Positions 1 to 8,824 of a DNA stretch of 64,000 nt are shown here, piece after piece. The notes under the pieces are model-generated. The model saw only the letters and a list, made by a program, of their open reading frames with translations, made no database searches and was not told the DNA's origin. Numbering within the stretch: position 1 is the first letter of the stretch; each line of letters opens with the position of its first letter. The DNA is from Streptomyces sp. CB02923 (GTDB lineage Bacteria; Actinomycetota; Actinomycetes; Streptomycetales; Streptomycetaceae): positions 1 to 64,000 of the forward strand of contig NZ_LWKZ01000002.1 in the NCBI RefSeq assembly GCF_001905005.1. Direction: 5' to 3'. Both the position numbers and the translations under genes were made by a program.

Positions 1-8
1 CGGTTCCA

Positions 9-202
9 ACCTTACCAGATCGTTCGGCGTTTCCGCTTTCCGTATCTGGCTCCCTGCTGGAGCGGGGTGACCGTCCGGCTTTCGCTTTTCGGCCTTTCCG
101 ACTCTATCAGATCCGATTCGCAGTCCGTTTCCGGTCTGAATTCAGTTCCGATTCCCCGTCGGCGGGGTTTGTTGCTTGCCTTTCGGCGTGATCACTACTT
201 TA
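9..202 (-). promoter_or_regulatory. Tandem rRNA-operon-type promoters (leader of an rrn operon off the left edge)
   Basis: Read on the minus strand, this unusually AT-rich stretch carries three good -10 hexamers in a row: TAAAGT (197-202), TAGAGT (101-106) and TAAGGT (9-14). The latter two are followed by GGAA-containing purine-rich leader sequence. Arrays of several promoters ahead of 16S rRNA are typical of Streptomyces rrn operons, and the GATAGAGTCGGAAA context matches my memory of them. No clear -35 hexamers stand out. The rRNA genes themselves are outside the window, so the assignment is inference. I see no credible protein gene in 1-378. Confidence 0.6.
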
Positions 203-255
203 GGCGAATTCCCGTGCAGCGCATAATCGCGCCGTGGTGTCGATTTTCGGCAAGC

Positions 256-275
256 GAAAAAAGACCCCGCCGGGG
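256..275 (-). terminator. Intrinsic terminator after the DNA glycosylase gene
   Basis: On the minus strand a CCCCGGCGGGG hairpin (265-275) is followed by a T-rich tract TCTTTTTTCGC. It would stop transcripts from the glycosylase gene before the rrn promoters. A second small hairpin, CCCCG-TCGG-CGGGG at 154-167, is followed by TTTGTTG on the plus strand. Confidence 0.6.
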
Positions 276-378
276 TGATCGTTCGTAGGTAGTGGGTTCG
301 CGTCGCTCGGCGGCCTGCGCAGACAGCGCTGCCCGTTTCAAGCGGCTCGGGCCACGTTAGGCGGTCCGGAGGGCAGAG

Positions 379-1032
379 TCAAGCAGCCCTGCTCCGGCGC
401 TTGCGCGGCACGTGGGCGCGGTACGGGCTGACGGTGGGATCGCCGTCGATCCAGAAGCGCCACGGGTGCACGGCGCCCTCGCCGCTGATGCCCGTACGCG
501 GGCCGTTGAGCACCTTCGCGGTGTCCGCCGGGTGGCCCTGTAGGACGGTGAGCGGCTGGTCCGGGTCGGTGGAGCAGATGTCCGTACCGTCCAGGGAGCG
601 GTCGATGCCGAGGGCGGTGGCGAGCCGGGCCGGGCCCTTGGCCAGTTCGCGGGCGTTGCGTGCCTTCGGGCGGCGTTCGGTCGCCTGCCGGGTTCCGGTG
701 AGCACTTCACCGGCGCGCAGCAGGACACCGCTGGCGGTGTCCTCCTTGTTGCAGACCAGGTTCAGGCTGAACCACATGCCGTAGATGAAGTACACGTACG
801 CGTGGCCGGGCGGTCCGAACATCGAGGCGTTGCGCTCGGTGCGTCCCCGGTAGGCGTGGGAGCCCGGATCCGAGGATCCGTTGTAGGCCTCGACCTCGGT
901 GATGCGCAGTTCCATCGGCCCCTGGGGAGTACGGCGTACGAGGGTGCGGCCGAGCAGCTCGGGCGCGACGTCCAGGACGGGACGGTCGAAGAAGTCCCGC
1001 GTGAGGGGACGGCGGTCCGGTGCGACGATCAT
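379..1032 (-). CDS. mpg: DNA-3-methyladenine glycosylase (AAG/MPG family)
   Basis: 217 residues. Excises alkylated purines from DNA, starting base-excision repair. Family hallmarks are visible: the N-terminal [20 protein letters not shown] block, the catalytic-Glu motif [34 protein letters not shown], and [14 protein letters not shown]. Length is normal for the bacterial family. I start at ATG 1030-1032 (MIVAPDRR), which matches the usual N-terminus; an in-frame start at 1086 would add 18 residues of arginine-rich sequence unlike the family. No strong ribosome site is visible at either start. It is a single gene, terminated just before the rRNA promoter region. Confidence 0.9.
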   Translation of the reverse strand: MIVAPDRRPLTRDFFDRPVLDVAPELLGRTLVRRTPQGPMELRITEVEAYNGSSDPGSHAYRGRTERNASMFGPPGHAYVYFIYGMWFSLNLVCNKEDTASGVLLRAGEVLTGTRQATERRPKARNARELAKGPARLATALGIDRSLDGTDICSTDPDQPLTVLQGHPADTAKVLNGPRTGISGEGAVHPWRFWIDGDPTVSPYRAHVPRKRRSRAA

Positions 1033-1215
1033 GCGGATCAAGGGTAACGGAGAGCGACGCGAAGCACCGTGTGGGCGACTGGCCACCGGGGCGTTCCGTT
1101 GGGATGGTGTCGCTCACGGAACCGGCCGACCCCGCCCGGCGTGGGTAGCTGACGGACCGGCCGGGATCACGGCGCATCACACGAGGTACAGGCGTCTGCC
1201 TGGGGAGGAACGAGC

Positions 1216-1998
1216 ATGGGGTTCAAGAAGCTGCTGGCCAGCTTGGGGGCCGGAGGCGCGTCGGTGGAGACGGTGCTCTTCGAGGAGAACGTCGTGCCGG
1301 GCGGAGTCGTGCAGGGCGAGGTGCGGATCCAGGGCGGTTCGGTCGCCCAGCAGATCGAGAAGCTGTCGGTGGGCCTGCAGGCGCGGGTGGAGGTGGAGAG
1401 CGGCCAGGAGGAGTACAAGAAGGACGTCGAGTTCACCCGGCTGCAGCTGGGCGGGGCCTTCGAGGTGCAGGCCGGTGCGGTGCACACGGTGCCGTTCGGG
1501 CTGGAGATCCCGTGGGAGACGCCGGTGACGACGTTCCTCGGGCAGCAGCTGCACGGGATGCACATCGGGGTGACCACGGAGCTGGCCATCGCCCGTGCGG
1601 TGGACTCCGGCGACCTCGATCCGGTCAGCGTGCATCCGCTGCCCGCGCAGCAGGCCCTGCTGGACGCCTTCGGCCGTCTCGGGTTCCGCTTCAAGAGCGC
1701 GGACCTGGAGCAGGGGCACATCCGGGGCACCCGGCAGCGGCTGCCGTTCTACCAGGAGATCGAGTTCCACGCGCCGCAGCAGTACCGCGGTCTGAACCAG
1801 GTCGAGCTGTCCTTCGTGGCGGACGACCGGGAGATGGACGTGGTGCTGGAGATGGACAAGAAGCCGGGGCTCTTCAGCGAGGGCAGTGACACGTACCGCT
1901 CGTTCGTGGTGCCGCTGAACGGGTTCGAGGCGACCGACTGGGCGGCGTACCTCAACCAGTGGCTGGCCGAGGTCGGTGGCAGGCGGAACTGGCTGTAG
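1216..1998 (+). CDS. spo0M: Spo0M family sporulation-control protein
   Basis: 260 residues. Spo0M proteins have an arrestin-like beta-sandwich fold; the Bacillus member affects sporulation, but the molecular role is not settled. Visible family features are the start MGFKKLLASLGAGGASVETVL, the VVPGGVVQGEVRIQGG strand region, and the C-terminal YRSFVVPLNGF and WAAYLNQWLAEVGG. ATG at 1216 is preceded by GGGGAGGAACGAGC, a good ribosome site. Monocistronic between the divergent glycosylase gene and the following PEBP gene. Confidence 0.88.
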   Translation: MGFKKLLASLGAGGASVETVLFEENVVPGGVVQGEVRIQGGSVAQQIEKLSVGLQARVEVESGQEEYKKDVEFTRLQLGGAFEVQAGAVHTVPFGLEIPWETPVTTFLGQQLHGMHIGVTTELAIARAVDSGDLDPVSVHPLPAQQALLDAFGRLGFRFKSADLEQGHIRGTRQRLPFYQEIEFHAPQQYRGLNQVELSFVADDREMDVVLEMDKKPGLFSEGSDTYRSFVVPLNGFEATDWAAYLNQWLAEVGGRRNWL

Positions 1999-2120
1999 GA
2001 GCCGGGGCTCCGCCTCCGGCCGGGCGGCCGGGTGCCGCCCCCGGCCGGGCGCCCGCCGTCCGGCGCACAGGCTCTAACCTGGCCGGACAGGTGTCCATTC
2101 GCGACTCAGGAGGTGCCCAG

Positions 2121-2660
2121 GTGTCCGAGCTCAAGCGTCGGCCGCTCCCGCACGATTTCCATCCGCCGGTGGCCGGGTTCACCGTGGTGAGCGACGAGGT
2201 GACCGACGGCGGAACGCTCCCGTCGGCGCAGGTGCAGGCGGAGGGCAACACCTCGCCGCACCTGCGGTGGGAGGGCGCGCCGGAGGGGACCCGCAGTTAC
2301 GCCGTCACCTGCTACGACCCGGACGCGCCGACCGGCAGCGGCTTCTGGCACTGGTCCGTCTTCGACATCCCCGCGTCGGTGACCGAGCTGCCCGCCGGTG
2401 CGGGCAGCGGTGACATGAAGGGCCTGCCGGAGGGCGCCGTCCACGTGCGCAACGACGCGGGGTCGCTGGATTTCACGGGTGCGGCGCCGCCGCCCGGTGA
2501 CGGGCCGCACCGCTACGTCTTCACCGTGTACGCGGTGGACCAGGACCGGCTCGGTCCGGACGCGGACGCGACGCCGGCCGTGGTCGGCTTCATGCTGCGG
2601 TTCCACACGATCGGGCGGGCCCAGCTGATCGGCGAGTACGAGGTGCCGGCCGGGAGCTGA
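2121..2660 (+). CDS. YbhB/YbcL family Raf kinase inhibitor-like (PEBP) protein
   Basis: 179 residues, probably cytosolic. PEBP-family ligand-binding pocket motifs are clear: the YDPDAPTGSGFWHW block (DPDxP and W/H), then GPHRYVFTVYAVD, and a C-terminal IGEYEV. Bacterial members are of unknown physiological role. The GTG at 2121 follows AGGAGGTGCCCAG, a near-perfect ribosome site. Longer in-frame extensions upstream to 1959 overlap spo0M and have no such site. Its stop is followed by a strong terminator hairpin. Confidence 0.88.
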   Translation: MSELKRRPLPHDFHPPVAGFTVVSDEVTDGGTLPSAQVQAEGNTSPHLRWEGAPEGTRSYAVTCYDPDAPTGSGFWHWSVFDIPASVTELPAGAGSGDMKGLPEGAVHVRNDAGSLDFTGAAPPPGDGPHRYVFTVYAVDQDRLGPDADATPAVVGFMLRFHTIGRAQLIGEYEVPAGS

Positions 2661-2668
2661 GCAGGGGA

Positions 2669-2710
2669 CCGGTGTCCGGGCCGTCCGGAAGTGGACGGGC
2701 CGGACACCGG
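2669..2710 (+). terminator. Terminator after the PEBP gene
   Basis: Inverted repeat of 18 bp with one mismatch: CCGGTGTCCGGGCCGTCC at 2669-2686 pairs with 2693-2710 around a six-base loop. It starts nine bases after the stop codon. Confidence 0.7.
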
Positions 2711-3117
2711 CCCTAAATCCGTTGCGCCCCGGCGCTTCCGCTCGCACAGTGGTGCATGGCTGGCAAACGGCTCGCAGGACGGCCGTCGGGCAGCCGGCAC
2801 CGCAGCGGCGGAGGTGGCGGGGCGCAGGTGTGTCGCCGGTCGCCTGCCGGAGTCCGCTCTCGTGTCGGACGGCCGCGCCGGCTGCCATACGCTCCGGGGT
2901 CCCGGCGAACGCACGGGGGTGGGGCCCCGGAGCGTGCCGCCCGCTTCGCGCCGTGGCGTGCTTTTGTCCGCCCCCTTTCGCGCACTCGTACCTTCACCTC
3001 CCCGTCATCTCTCATCTCCCTTGTGGCGTGCGGAAATTGCGTTGTCCAGGGGATCACTGGAGCTGCACAGTGGAGCCACTTCGCCGAGCGGCGAACGGGG
3101 ACCGGGAGGTGGACGGG
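2711..3117. other. Intergenic stretch before the HNH gene
   Basis: About 400 bases without a gene I can support. Open frames run through it, but they lack ribosome sites and family similarity. The last 150 bases are C/T-rich and then relatively AT-rich (around 2985-3060, CTCATCTCCCTTGTGGC), which is where I would expect the promoter of the HNH gene. I see no clear -35/-10 pair. Confidence 0.4.
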
Positions 3118-3621
3118 ATGCGCGAGACACTGGTGCTCAACGCCAGCTTCGAGCCGCTGGCGACGGTGTCGCTGCGGCGCGCGGTGGTGCTGGTCATGCA
3201 GGACAAGGCCGTGGTCGAGCAGGCGCATCCGGGGCTGCGGATCCGGGCCGCGGCGGTGGACGTACCGGTGCCGCGGGTGATCCGGCTCAGCAGGTACGTA
3301 CGGGTGCCGTTCCGAAGACAGGCGGCGTGGTCGCGGCGGGGTGTGCTGGTGCGCGACCAGCACCGGTGCGGGTACTGCGGGCGGCGGGCGACGACCGTGG
3401 ACCACATCGTGCCGCGGTCGCGCGGTGGCGGGGACAGCTGGCTGAACACGGTCGCGTCCTGCGCCGAGGACAATCACCGCAAGGCGGACCGGACTCCGGA
3501 GCAGGCGGGGATGCGGCTGCTGACCCGGCCGTTCGAGCCGACGCCCGCGGACGTTCTGGTGGCGGCGCTGGCCGGTTCCGTACGGGAGGAGCTGCCGGAG
3601 TGGCTGGGGCTGCCCGCGTAG
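3118..3621 (+). CDS. HNH endonuclease family protein
   Basis: 167 residues. The start MRETLVLNASFEPLATVSLRRA is the characteristic N-terminus of the actinobacterial/cyanobacterial HNH proteins. The HNH core is CGYCGRR, then VDHIVPRSRGG, then the NTVASCAEDNHRKADRTP block, giving two CxxC-type cysteine pairs plus DH and N/H catalytic residues. The ATG at 3118 follows GGGAGGTGGACGGG. Substrate and role are unknown; it stands alone, without a methylase or other restriction partner, so a restriction role is unlikely. Confidence 0.85.
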   Translation: MRETLVLNASFEPLATVSLRRAVVLVMQDKAVVEQAHPGLRIRAAAVDVPVPRVIRLSRYVRVPFRRQAAWSRRGVLVRDQHRCGYCGRRATTVDHIVPRSRGGGDSWLNTVASCAEDNHRKADRTPEQAGMRLLTRPFEPTPADVLVAALAGSVREELPEWLGLPA

Positions 3622-3633
3622 CGCCCGTACGGG

Positions 3634-4401
3634 TCATTTCAGCAGCAGTTGGGTGATCGCCACGATGCCGACGGCGACGATCACCCCGCGCAGTACGGCC
3701 GGCGGCAGACGGCGGCCGATCTTGGCGCCGATCAGGCCGCCGAGGGCCGAGCCGGTGGCGATGAGGACGACGGCGAGCCAGTCGAAGTGCGCGACGAAGA
3801 GGAAGAAGAGCGCGGCGACGGCGTTGACGAGCAGGGTCAGGACGTTCTTGACGGCGTTGACGCGCTGGAGGCCGTCGCTCAGCAGCAGGCCCATCAGGGA
3901 GAGGTAGATGACGCCCTGGGCGGCGCCGAAGTAGCCGCCGTAGATGCTCGCGAGGAACAGGCCGGTCAGCAGCAGGGCACCACCGTCCGTACGGGCGGTG
4001 GTGCCGTTGCGTTCGCGGCGGGCGCGCAGCGCGGTGGCGAGGCGGGGCTGGACGACGACGAGGACCAGTGCCACGGCGATCAGGACGGGCACGATCGCGT
4101 CGAAGGCCTCGGAGGGCAGCGTCAGGAGCAGGGCGGCGCCGATCAGGCCGCCGGCCAGGGCCGCGGCGGCGAAGCGCAGTACGCGGCGCCCCTGGCCGGC
4201 CAGTTCGCGGCGGTAGCCGATGGCGCCGCTGAGTGAACCGGGTACCAGGCCGAGGGTGTTGGAGACGTTGGCGGTGACCGGTGGCAGGCCGGTGGCCAGC
4301 AGGACCGGGAAGGTGACCAGGGTGCCGGAGCCGACGACGACGTTCATCGCACCGGCGGCGCCGCCCGCCGCGAAGACGGCGAGCGCTTCCCAGACGGTCA
4401 T
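3634..4401 (-). CDS. TSUP family (TauE/SafE-like) membrane permease
   Basis: 255 residues with about eight hydrophobic segments. The N-terminal GGAAGAMNVVVGSGTLVTFPVL-type segment (NxxxGSG) and the related second-half segment GYFGAAQGVIYL are hallmarks of the TSUP (DUF81) family. Members export sulfite, sulfonates or related organic anions; the substrate here cannot be read from sequence. I start at ATG 4399-4401 (MTVWEALAV), which follows AGGGAGCTCGT. Convergent with the HNH gene, with only 12 bases between stops. Confidence 0.85.
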   Translation of the reverse strand: MTVWEALAVFAAGGAAGAMNVVVGSGTLVTFPVLLATGLPPVTANVSNTLGLVPGSLSGAIGYRRELAGQGRRVLRFAAAALAGGLIGAALLLTLPSEAFDAIVPVLIAVALVLVVVQPRLATALRARRERNGTTARTDGGALLLTGLFLASIYGGYFGAAQGVIYLSLMGLLLSDGLQRVNAVKNVLTLLVNAVAALFFLFVAHFDWLAVVLIATGSALGGLIGAKIGRRLPPAVLRGVIVAVGIVAITQLLLK

Positions 4402-4445
4402 ACGAGCTCCCTCGTGCATGATCGGTACGGTCTCCCGATCATGCA

Positions 4446-4500
4446 CCAGGGCCCGTCCCCGGGGCAGCGCTTTGCGCGCGCTGCCGGAGACGGGCCCTGG
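4446..4500 (-). terminator. Long hairpin terminator after the stomatin gene
   Basis: Perfect 12-bp outer stem CCAGGGCCCGTC (4446-4457) pairs with 4489-4500. An inner GCAGCGC/GCGCTGC pairing sits inside it. It lies 12 bases beyond the stomatin stop and before the TSUP start, so it probably separates the two minus-strand genes. Confidence 0.7.
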
Positions 4501-4511
4501 ACGGGACCGTG

Positions 4512-5462
4512 TCAGTCGATGGTCGGCTGTTCGCGGTGGGGGGCGGACTTGGTCATGCCGGGACCGGCGGCCGGGGCGCCGCCGCCCGCGGGGTTGAAGC
4601 TGTTGATGGCGCCGCCGAGGCCCTTGAGGGCGTCGCCGATCTCGCTGGGCACGATCCAGAGCTTGTTGGCGTCGCCCTCGGCGATCTTCGGCAGCATCTG
4701 GAGGTACTGGTAGGACAGCAGCTTCTGGTCCGGGTCGCCGGCGTGGATGGACTCGAAGACCACGCGGATCGCCTGGGCCTCGCCCTCGGCGCGCAGCGCG
4801 GCGGCCTTGGCCTCACCTTCGGCGCGCAGGATCGAGGACTGCTTCTCACCTTCGGCGGTGAGGATCTGGGACTGCCGGACACCTTCGGCCTGGAGGATGG
4901 CGGCGCGCTTGTCACGGTCGGCGCGCATCTGCTTCTCCATCGAGTCCTGGATGGAGGTGGGCGGCTCGATCGCCTTGAGCTCGACGCGGTTGACGCGGAT
5001 GCCCCACTTGCCGGTGGCCTCGTCCAGGACGCCGCGCAGGGCCGCGTTGATCTCCTCGCGGGAGGTCAGGGTCCGCTCCAGGTCCATACCGCCGATGATG
5101 TTGCGGAGGGTGGTGACGGTCAGCTGCTCGATGGCCTGGATGTAGCTGGCGACCTCGTACGTCGCGGCGCGGGCGTCGGTGACCTGGTAGTAGATGACGG
5201 TGTCGATGTTGACGACCAGGTTGTCCTGGGTGATCACCGGCTGCGGCGGGAAGGGGACGACCTGTTCACGCAGGTCGATGCGGTTGCGGATGGAGTCGAT
5301 GAACGGGACGACGATGTTCAGGCCCGCGTTGAGGGTGCGGGTGTAGCGGCCGAAGCGCTCGACGATGGCGGCGCTGGCCTGCGGGATGACCTGGATCGTT
5401 TTGATGAGTGCGATGAAAACGAGCACCACCAGGATGATCAGGACGATGATGATCGGTTCCAC
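4512..5462 (-). CDS. SPFH/stomatin-like membrane protein (QmcA type)
   Basis: 316 residues. One N-terminal membrane anchor (IIIVLIILVVLVFIALIKTI) is followed by an SPFH domain (VIPQASAAIVERFGRYTRTLNAG; IDLREQVV; ERTLTSREEINAALRG). A long charged coiled-coil comes next (KQMRADRDKRAAILQAEG and repeated AEGE units around residues 180-240), then a Pro/Gly-rich tail. Such proteins assemble in membrane microdomains and are usually encoded with NfeD partners, as here: nfeD lies just upstream on the same strand (gap about 140 bases). Likely one transcription unit for membrane quality control. Confidence 0.9.
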   Translation of the reverse strand: MEPIIIVLIILVVLVFIALIKTIQVIPQASAAIVERFGRYTRTLNAGLNIVVPFIDSIRNRIDLREQVVPFPPQPVITQDNLVVNIDTVIYYQVTDARAATYEVASYIQAIEQLTVTTLRNIIGGMDLERTLTSREEINAALRGVLDEATGKWGIRVNRVELKAIEPPTSIQDSMEKQMRADRDKRAAILQAEGVRQSQILTAEGEKQSSILRAEGEAKAAALRAEGEAQAIRVVFESIHAGDPDQKLLSYQYLQMLPKIAEGDANKLWIVPSEIGDALKGLGGAINSFNPAGGGAPAAGPGMTKSAPHREQPTID

Positions 5463-5600
5463 TGCGGCTCCCCGGTCCCCTCGGTTACTGGCTTCGGCGG
5501 CCTGGGCCGGCCCTGTCTTGATCGAGTCTTCCAGAGCGACCGGCCGGCGCGCTGGCGGTTCGCCTCATCCGTGCGCTCGTATGACGACTGGCTTGAACGC

Positions 5601-6023
5601 TCACATGACGACCGCGGTGGCGCCCTCGATCTCCACCACGTCCACCTTCTGGCCCGGTTCGTAGACCTGGTCCGCGTCCAGCGCGCGGGCGGACCAGACC
5701 TCGCCGCCCAGCTTGACCCGGCCGCCGGCGGCGTCGACCCGCTCCAGGACCGTGGCCGAGCGGCCCTTGAGGGCGTCGATCCCCGAGGCCAGCTGCGGGC
5801 GTTGGTTCCGGTGGCGGTTGGCGATGGGGCGTACCACCGCGATGAGCGCCACCGAGACGGCGGCGAAGACGATGAACTGCATGACCGTGCCCCCGCCGAG
5901 GCCCGCGGTCACGGCGCCTGCGACGGCGCCGACCGCGAGCATCCCGAACTCCGGCATCGCGGTCACGACAAGCGGAATGCCCAGCCCTACGGCGGCGATG
6001 AGCCACCACACCCATGGATCCAC
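5601..6023 (-). CDS. NfeD family membrane protein, partner of the stomatin
   Basis: 140 residues. Three hydrophobic segments (WVWWLIAAVGLGIPLVVTA; MLAVGAVAGAVTAGLGGGT; FIVFAAVSVALIAVV) precede a C-terminal OB-fold domain (ALKGRSATVLERVDAAGGRVKLGGEVWSAR), the NfeD1b short form without the protease domain. The start is GTG 6021-6023 (VDPWVWWL): it follows GAAGGC and matches the usual MDPWVWWL start. Upstream of and co-oriented with the stomatin gene, the common NfeD-stomatin pair. Confidence 0.87.
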   Translation of the reverse strand: MDPWVWWLIAAVGLGIPLVVTAMPEFGMLAVGAVAGAVTAGLGGGTVMQFIVFAAVSVALIAVVRPIANRHRNQRPQLASGIDALKGRSATVLERVDAAGGRVKLGGEVWSARALDADQVYEPGQKVDVVEIEGATAVVM

Positions 6024-6078
6024 GCCTTCATGGTAGATCCGCCGGACGGCCCGGGACAGGGGCCGTCCGGTCACGGTG

Positions 6079-6870
<792 letters not shown>

Positions 6871-6978
6871 GAGCGCGTTGTCTCCCATTGCATCATCGGT
6901 CGTCTCGTGCGCCTGTGGGCGCATCCCCCCTGCAAACCTACGCCACTCGATGTCAGTGCCTGTCCTTAGGCTGGGGAC

Positions 6979-7800
6979 ATGCTCGATGAACCTCGTTCGG
7001 GACGCCTGGCCGCGTGGGGAAATGCCCTGTTGGCCGGGCTTGTCTCACCTGATGAAGCCGCGCAGCGGATCGCGGACGACGACGCGGTGCACCGCGTGCG
7101 GGGCCTGCCCGGGGAGCCGGGCCCGGTCGGGCTGACGCTCGCGCTGGGGCGGCTGCGGACGCTGGGGGCGACGGGCCTGCGGGTGGCGCTGCCGGTGCCG
7201 GGACATCCGCTGGGGCTGAGCGGCCCCCCGGAGTTCAACGCGCGGGCGATGGAGGCCGAGGAGGCGGTGCTGGCGTCCGGGGCAGCGCTGGGGCTCGTCC
7301 CGGAGGTGTGGGAGTCGGGCCCCGAGGGCGCCGCGCTCGCGCGCGAGGACGTGCATGTCGAGGTGGTCTGGCACTGCCTGCCCATACGGGACGCGCCTCC
7401 GGCGGACGTGCCCTCGCTCGGCGAGGCGGAGCGGGAGCTGGCGGAGGCGCTGCGGGAGGCCACCGAGGTGCTCTCCCGGCTGGACGTGGCCGGTTCCGGG
7501 CCGGTCGCGCAGGCGGCGCTGGAGGCGTACCGGGCGCGGGCGGAGGCCGGGCGGCAGGTGCTGGCGCCCGGCTATCCGCCGCGGGCGGTGCGGGTGCTGG
7601 AGCTGGCGCAGCGGGTCGGTGCGCTGATCGGCATCGCGCGGGGCGCGGGTGGTGAGGGGCAGGAGCACGGCGGGGCGGTGAGCGCGTCCGAGATGGCGGC
7701 GCGGGCCGAGGCGCTGCGCCCGGTGGAGCGCACGGCCCGGCGGGCGCAGGTCGCCGCGTACAACGCGTATGTGGAGGAGGCGGAGCGGCGCCGGGGGTGA
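6979..7800 (+). CDS. Conserved actinobacterial hypothetical protein
   Basis: 273 residues, no signal peptide or membrane segment. I do not recognise a domain. The middle is alpha/beta-like (VGLTLALGRLRTLGATGLRVALPVPGHP; VHVEVVWHCLPIRD). The C-terminal half is Ala/Glu/Arg-rich and probably helical (RELAEALREATEVLSRLD; VRVLELAQRVGALIGIARG). Start ATG 6979 follows GGCTGGGGAC. It diverges from the ABC ATPase gene and shares the short 108-base intergenic space with it. A scaffold or regulatory role would be guesswork. Confidence 0.7.
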   Translation: MLDEPRSGRLAAWGNALLAGLVSPDEAAQRIADDDAVHRVRGLPGEPGPVGLTLALGRLRTLGATGLRVALPVPGHPLGLSGPPEFNARAMEAEEAVLASGAALGLVPEVWESGPEGAALAREDVHVEVVWHCLPIRDAPPADVPSLGEAERELAEALREATEVLSRLDVAGSGPVAQAALEAYRARAEAGRQVLAPGYPPRAVRVLELAQRVGALIGIARGAGGEGQEHGGAVSASEMAARAEALRPVERTARRAQVAAYNAYVEEAERRRG

Positions 7801-7860
7801 GCCGGGGCGGCGGGCCGGGCGGGGCGGTCCGCTTCCGCAGGATCTCCGCTCCGGCCGCTG

Positions 7861-7937
7861 CCGTACGGGGAAGGCCCGGCCGTACGGGGAAGGCCCGGCC
7901 GTACGGGGAAACCCTGGCCGTACGGGGAAGGCCCCGG
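7861..7937. repeat. 19-bp tandem repeat, four copies
   Basis: Four units of CCGTACGGGGAAGGCCCGG begin at 7861, 7880, 7899 and 7918; the third has AAACCCT in place of AAGGCCC and the fourth has one extra C. It occupies the gap between the stops of the convergent hypothetical gene and the first chaplin gene. No spacers, so not CRISPR. Confidence 0.85.
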
Positions 7938-8005
7938 CCGGCCGGGGTGCGGTCGGGCGGGGCCTTCGGGTGGACGCGGGTGCGCGGTCCAGGGTGTGCC
8001 GTGGG

Positions 8006-8251
8006 TCAGTGGTTCGCGGCGGTGTTGCCGTGGGCCGGGTTGAGGACGCCCACGACGTTGACGGTGTTGCCGGAGATGTTCACGGGCACGTCCACGGGGA
8101 TCTGTACGAGGTTGCCCGCGAGGACGCCGGGGGACTTGACGGCCGCGCCGTTGGCGTGCGCGTGCCCGGTCGCGGCGGCGGAGCCGGCGGCGGCACCGGC
8201 GGCCAGCCCGGCGGTGGCGAGAACGAGGGCGGCCTTCTTGGCGGTGTTCAT
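8006..8251 (-). CDS. Short chaplin, cysteine-less (ChpE-like)
   Basis: 81 residues: a signal peptide (MNTAKKAALVLATAGLAAG ... SAAATG) followed by a single chaplin domain with SPGVLAGNLVQIPVDVPVNIS and TVNVVGVLNPAHGNTAAN. Chaplins are secreted amyloid-forming surfactant proteins coating aerial hyphae and spores. Most short chaplins have two cysteines; this one has none, the property reported for ChpE. I start at ATG 8249-8251, preceded by GAGGAACACTTCC; a GTG five codons upstream overlaps that ribosome site. The next gene upstream is another cysteine-less chaplin. Confidence 0.88.
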   Translation of the reverse strand: MNTAKKAALVLATAGLAAGAAAGSAAATGHAHANGAAVKSPGVLAGNLVQIPVDVPVNISGNTVNVVGVLNPAHGNTAANH

Positions 8252-8363
8252 GGAAGTGTTCCTCACGTGTCGGCCCGGGGCCGTGGGGTGGTGGTCGTCG
8301 GCTGCGCGGCGGGGCCGGCCCGTCGGGGGTGGGTGGCCGGGCCGGCCGGTGACGCGGAGGCGG

Positions 8364-8603
8364 TCAGGAGTTGTGGCTGCGGTTCCCGAAGGCCGGGTTC
8401 AGGACGCCGACGACCGAGACGGAGTTGCCGGTGACGTTGACCGGGATGTGCACCGGGACCTGGAGCAGGTTGCCGGAGGCGACGCCGGGGGAGTTCACGG
8501 CGTGGCCCTGCGCGACACCCTGGGCGGAGGCGATACCGGCACCGGCGACGGCGAGCCCGCCGGTCGCGATCGTGACGGCCACGGCCCTCTTGATGTTCTT
8601 CAC
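8364..8603 (-). CDS. chpE: Short chaplin ChpE, cysteine-less
   Basis: 79 residues with GTG start at 8601-8603. Signal peptide KRAVAVTIATGGLAVAGAGIASAQ, then the chaplin domain (SPGVASGNLLQVPVHIPVNV; SVSVVGVLNPAFGN). No cysteine, and the domain is close to S. coelicolor ChpE as I recall it, so of the two tandem genes this is the better ChpE candidate. Secreted, cell-surface amyloid. The two chaplin genes are co-oriented with 112 bases between, so each may have its own promoter. Confidence 0.85.
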   Translation of the reverse strand: MKNIKRAVAVTIATGGLAVAGAGIASAQGVAQGHAVNSPGVASGNLLQVPVHIPVNVTGNSVSVVGVLNPAFGNRSHNS

Positions 8604-8774
8604 TTCTCTGACCTCTCCTCACAACGGCCGCGGTCGACTTCCGCGGCACGCCATGGAGAACGGCCGGACGCCGGGTGGGTTGCGCCACACGGGTGACGTC
8701 CACCCGACGGTATGAATCTCGGATGGGATGACGCCGGACCGGCCCGTGCCCTGATAGTCGGATCACCGCCGGTC

Positions 8775-8820
8775 CCGGGCCCCGGACCGGCCGTCCGGCC
8801 CGGTCCGGTCCGGGGCCCGG
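8775..8820 (-). terminator. Terminator after the response regulator gene
   Basis: Perfect 16-bp stem CCGGGCCCCGGACCGG (8775-8790) pairs with 8805-8820, with a 14-base loop. It begins four bases past the response-regulator stop. Confidence 0.75.
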
Positions 8821-8824
8821 TCCG

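Noticed and set aside
67..288. A 73-codon plus-strand frame at the left edge
   Set aside because: Codon use is unlike Streptomyces genes, there is no ribosome site, and it overlies the rRNA promoter array and a terminator.
3118..3621. Restriction-modification system at the HNH gene
   Set aside because: No methyltransferase or specificity gene nearby; the protein belongs to a broadly conserved stand-alone HNH group.
7861..7937. CRISPR array
   Set aside because: Repeats here and in the other arrays are direct and contiguous without unique spacers, and no cas genes are present.
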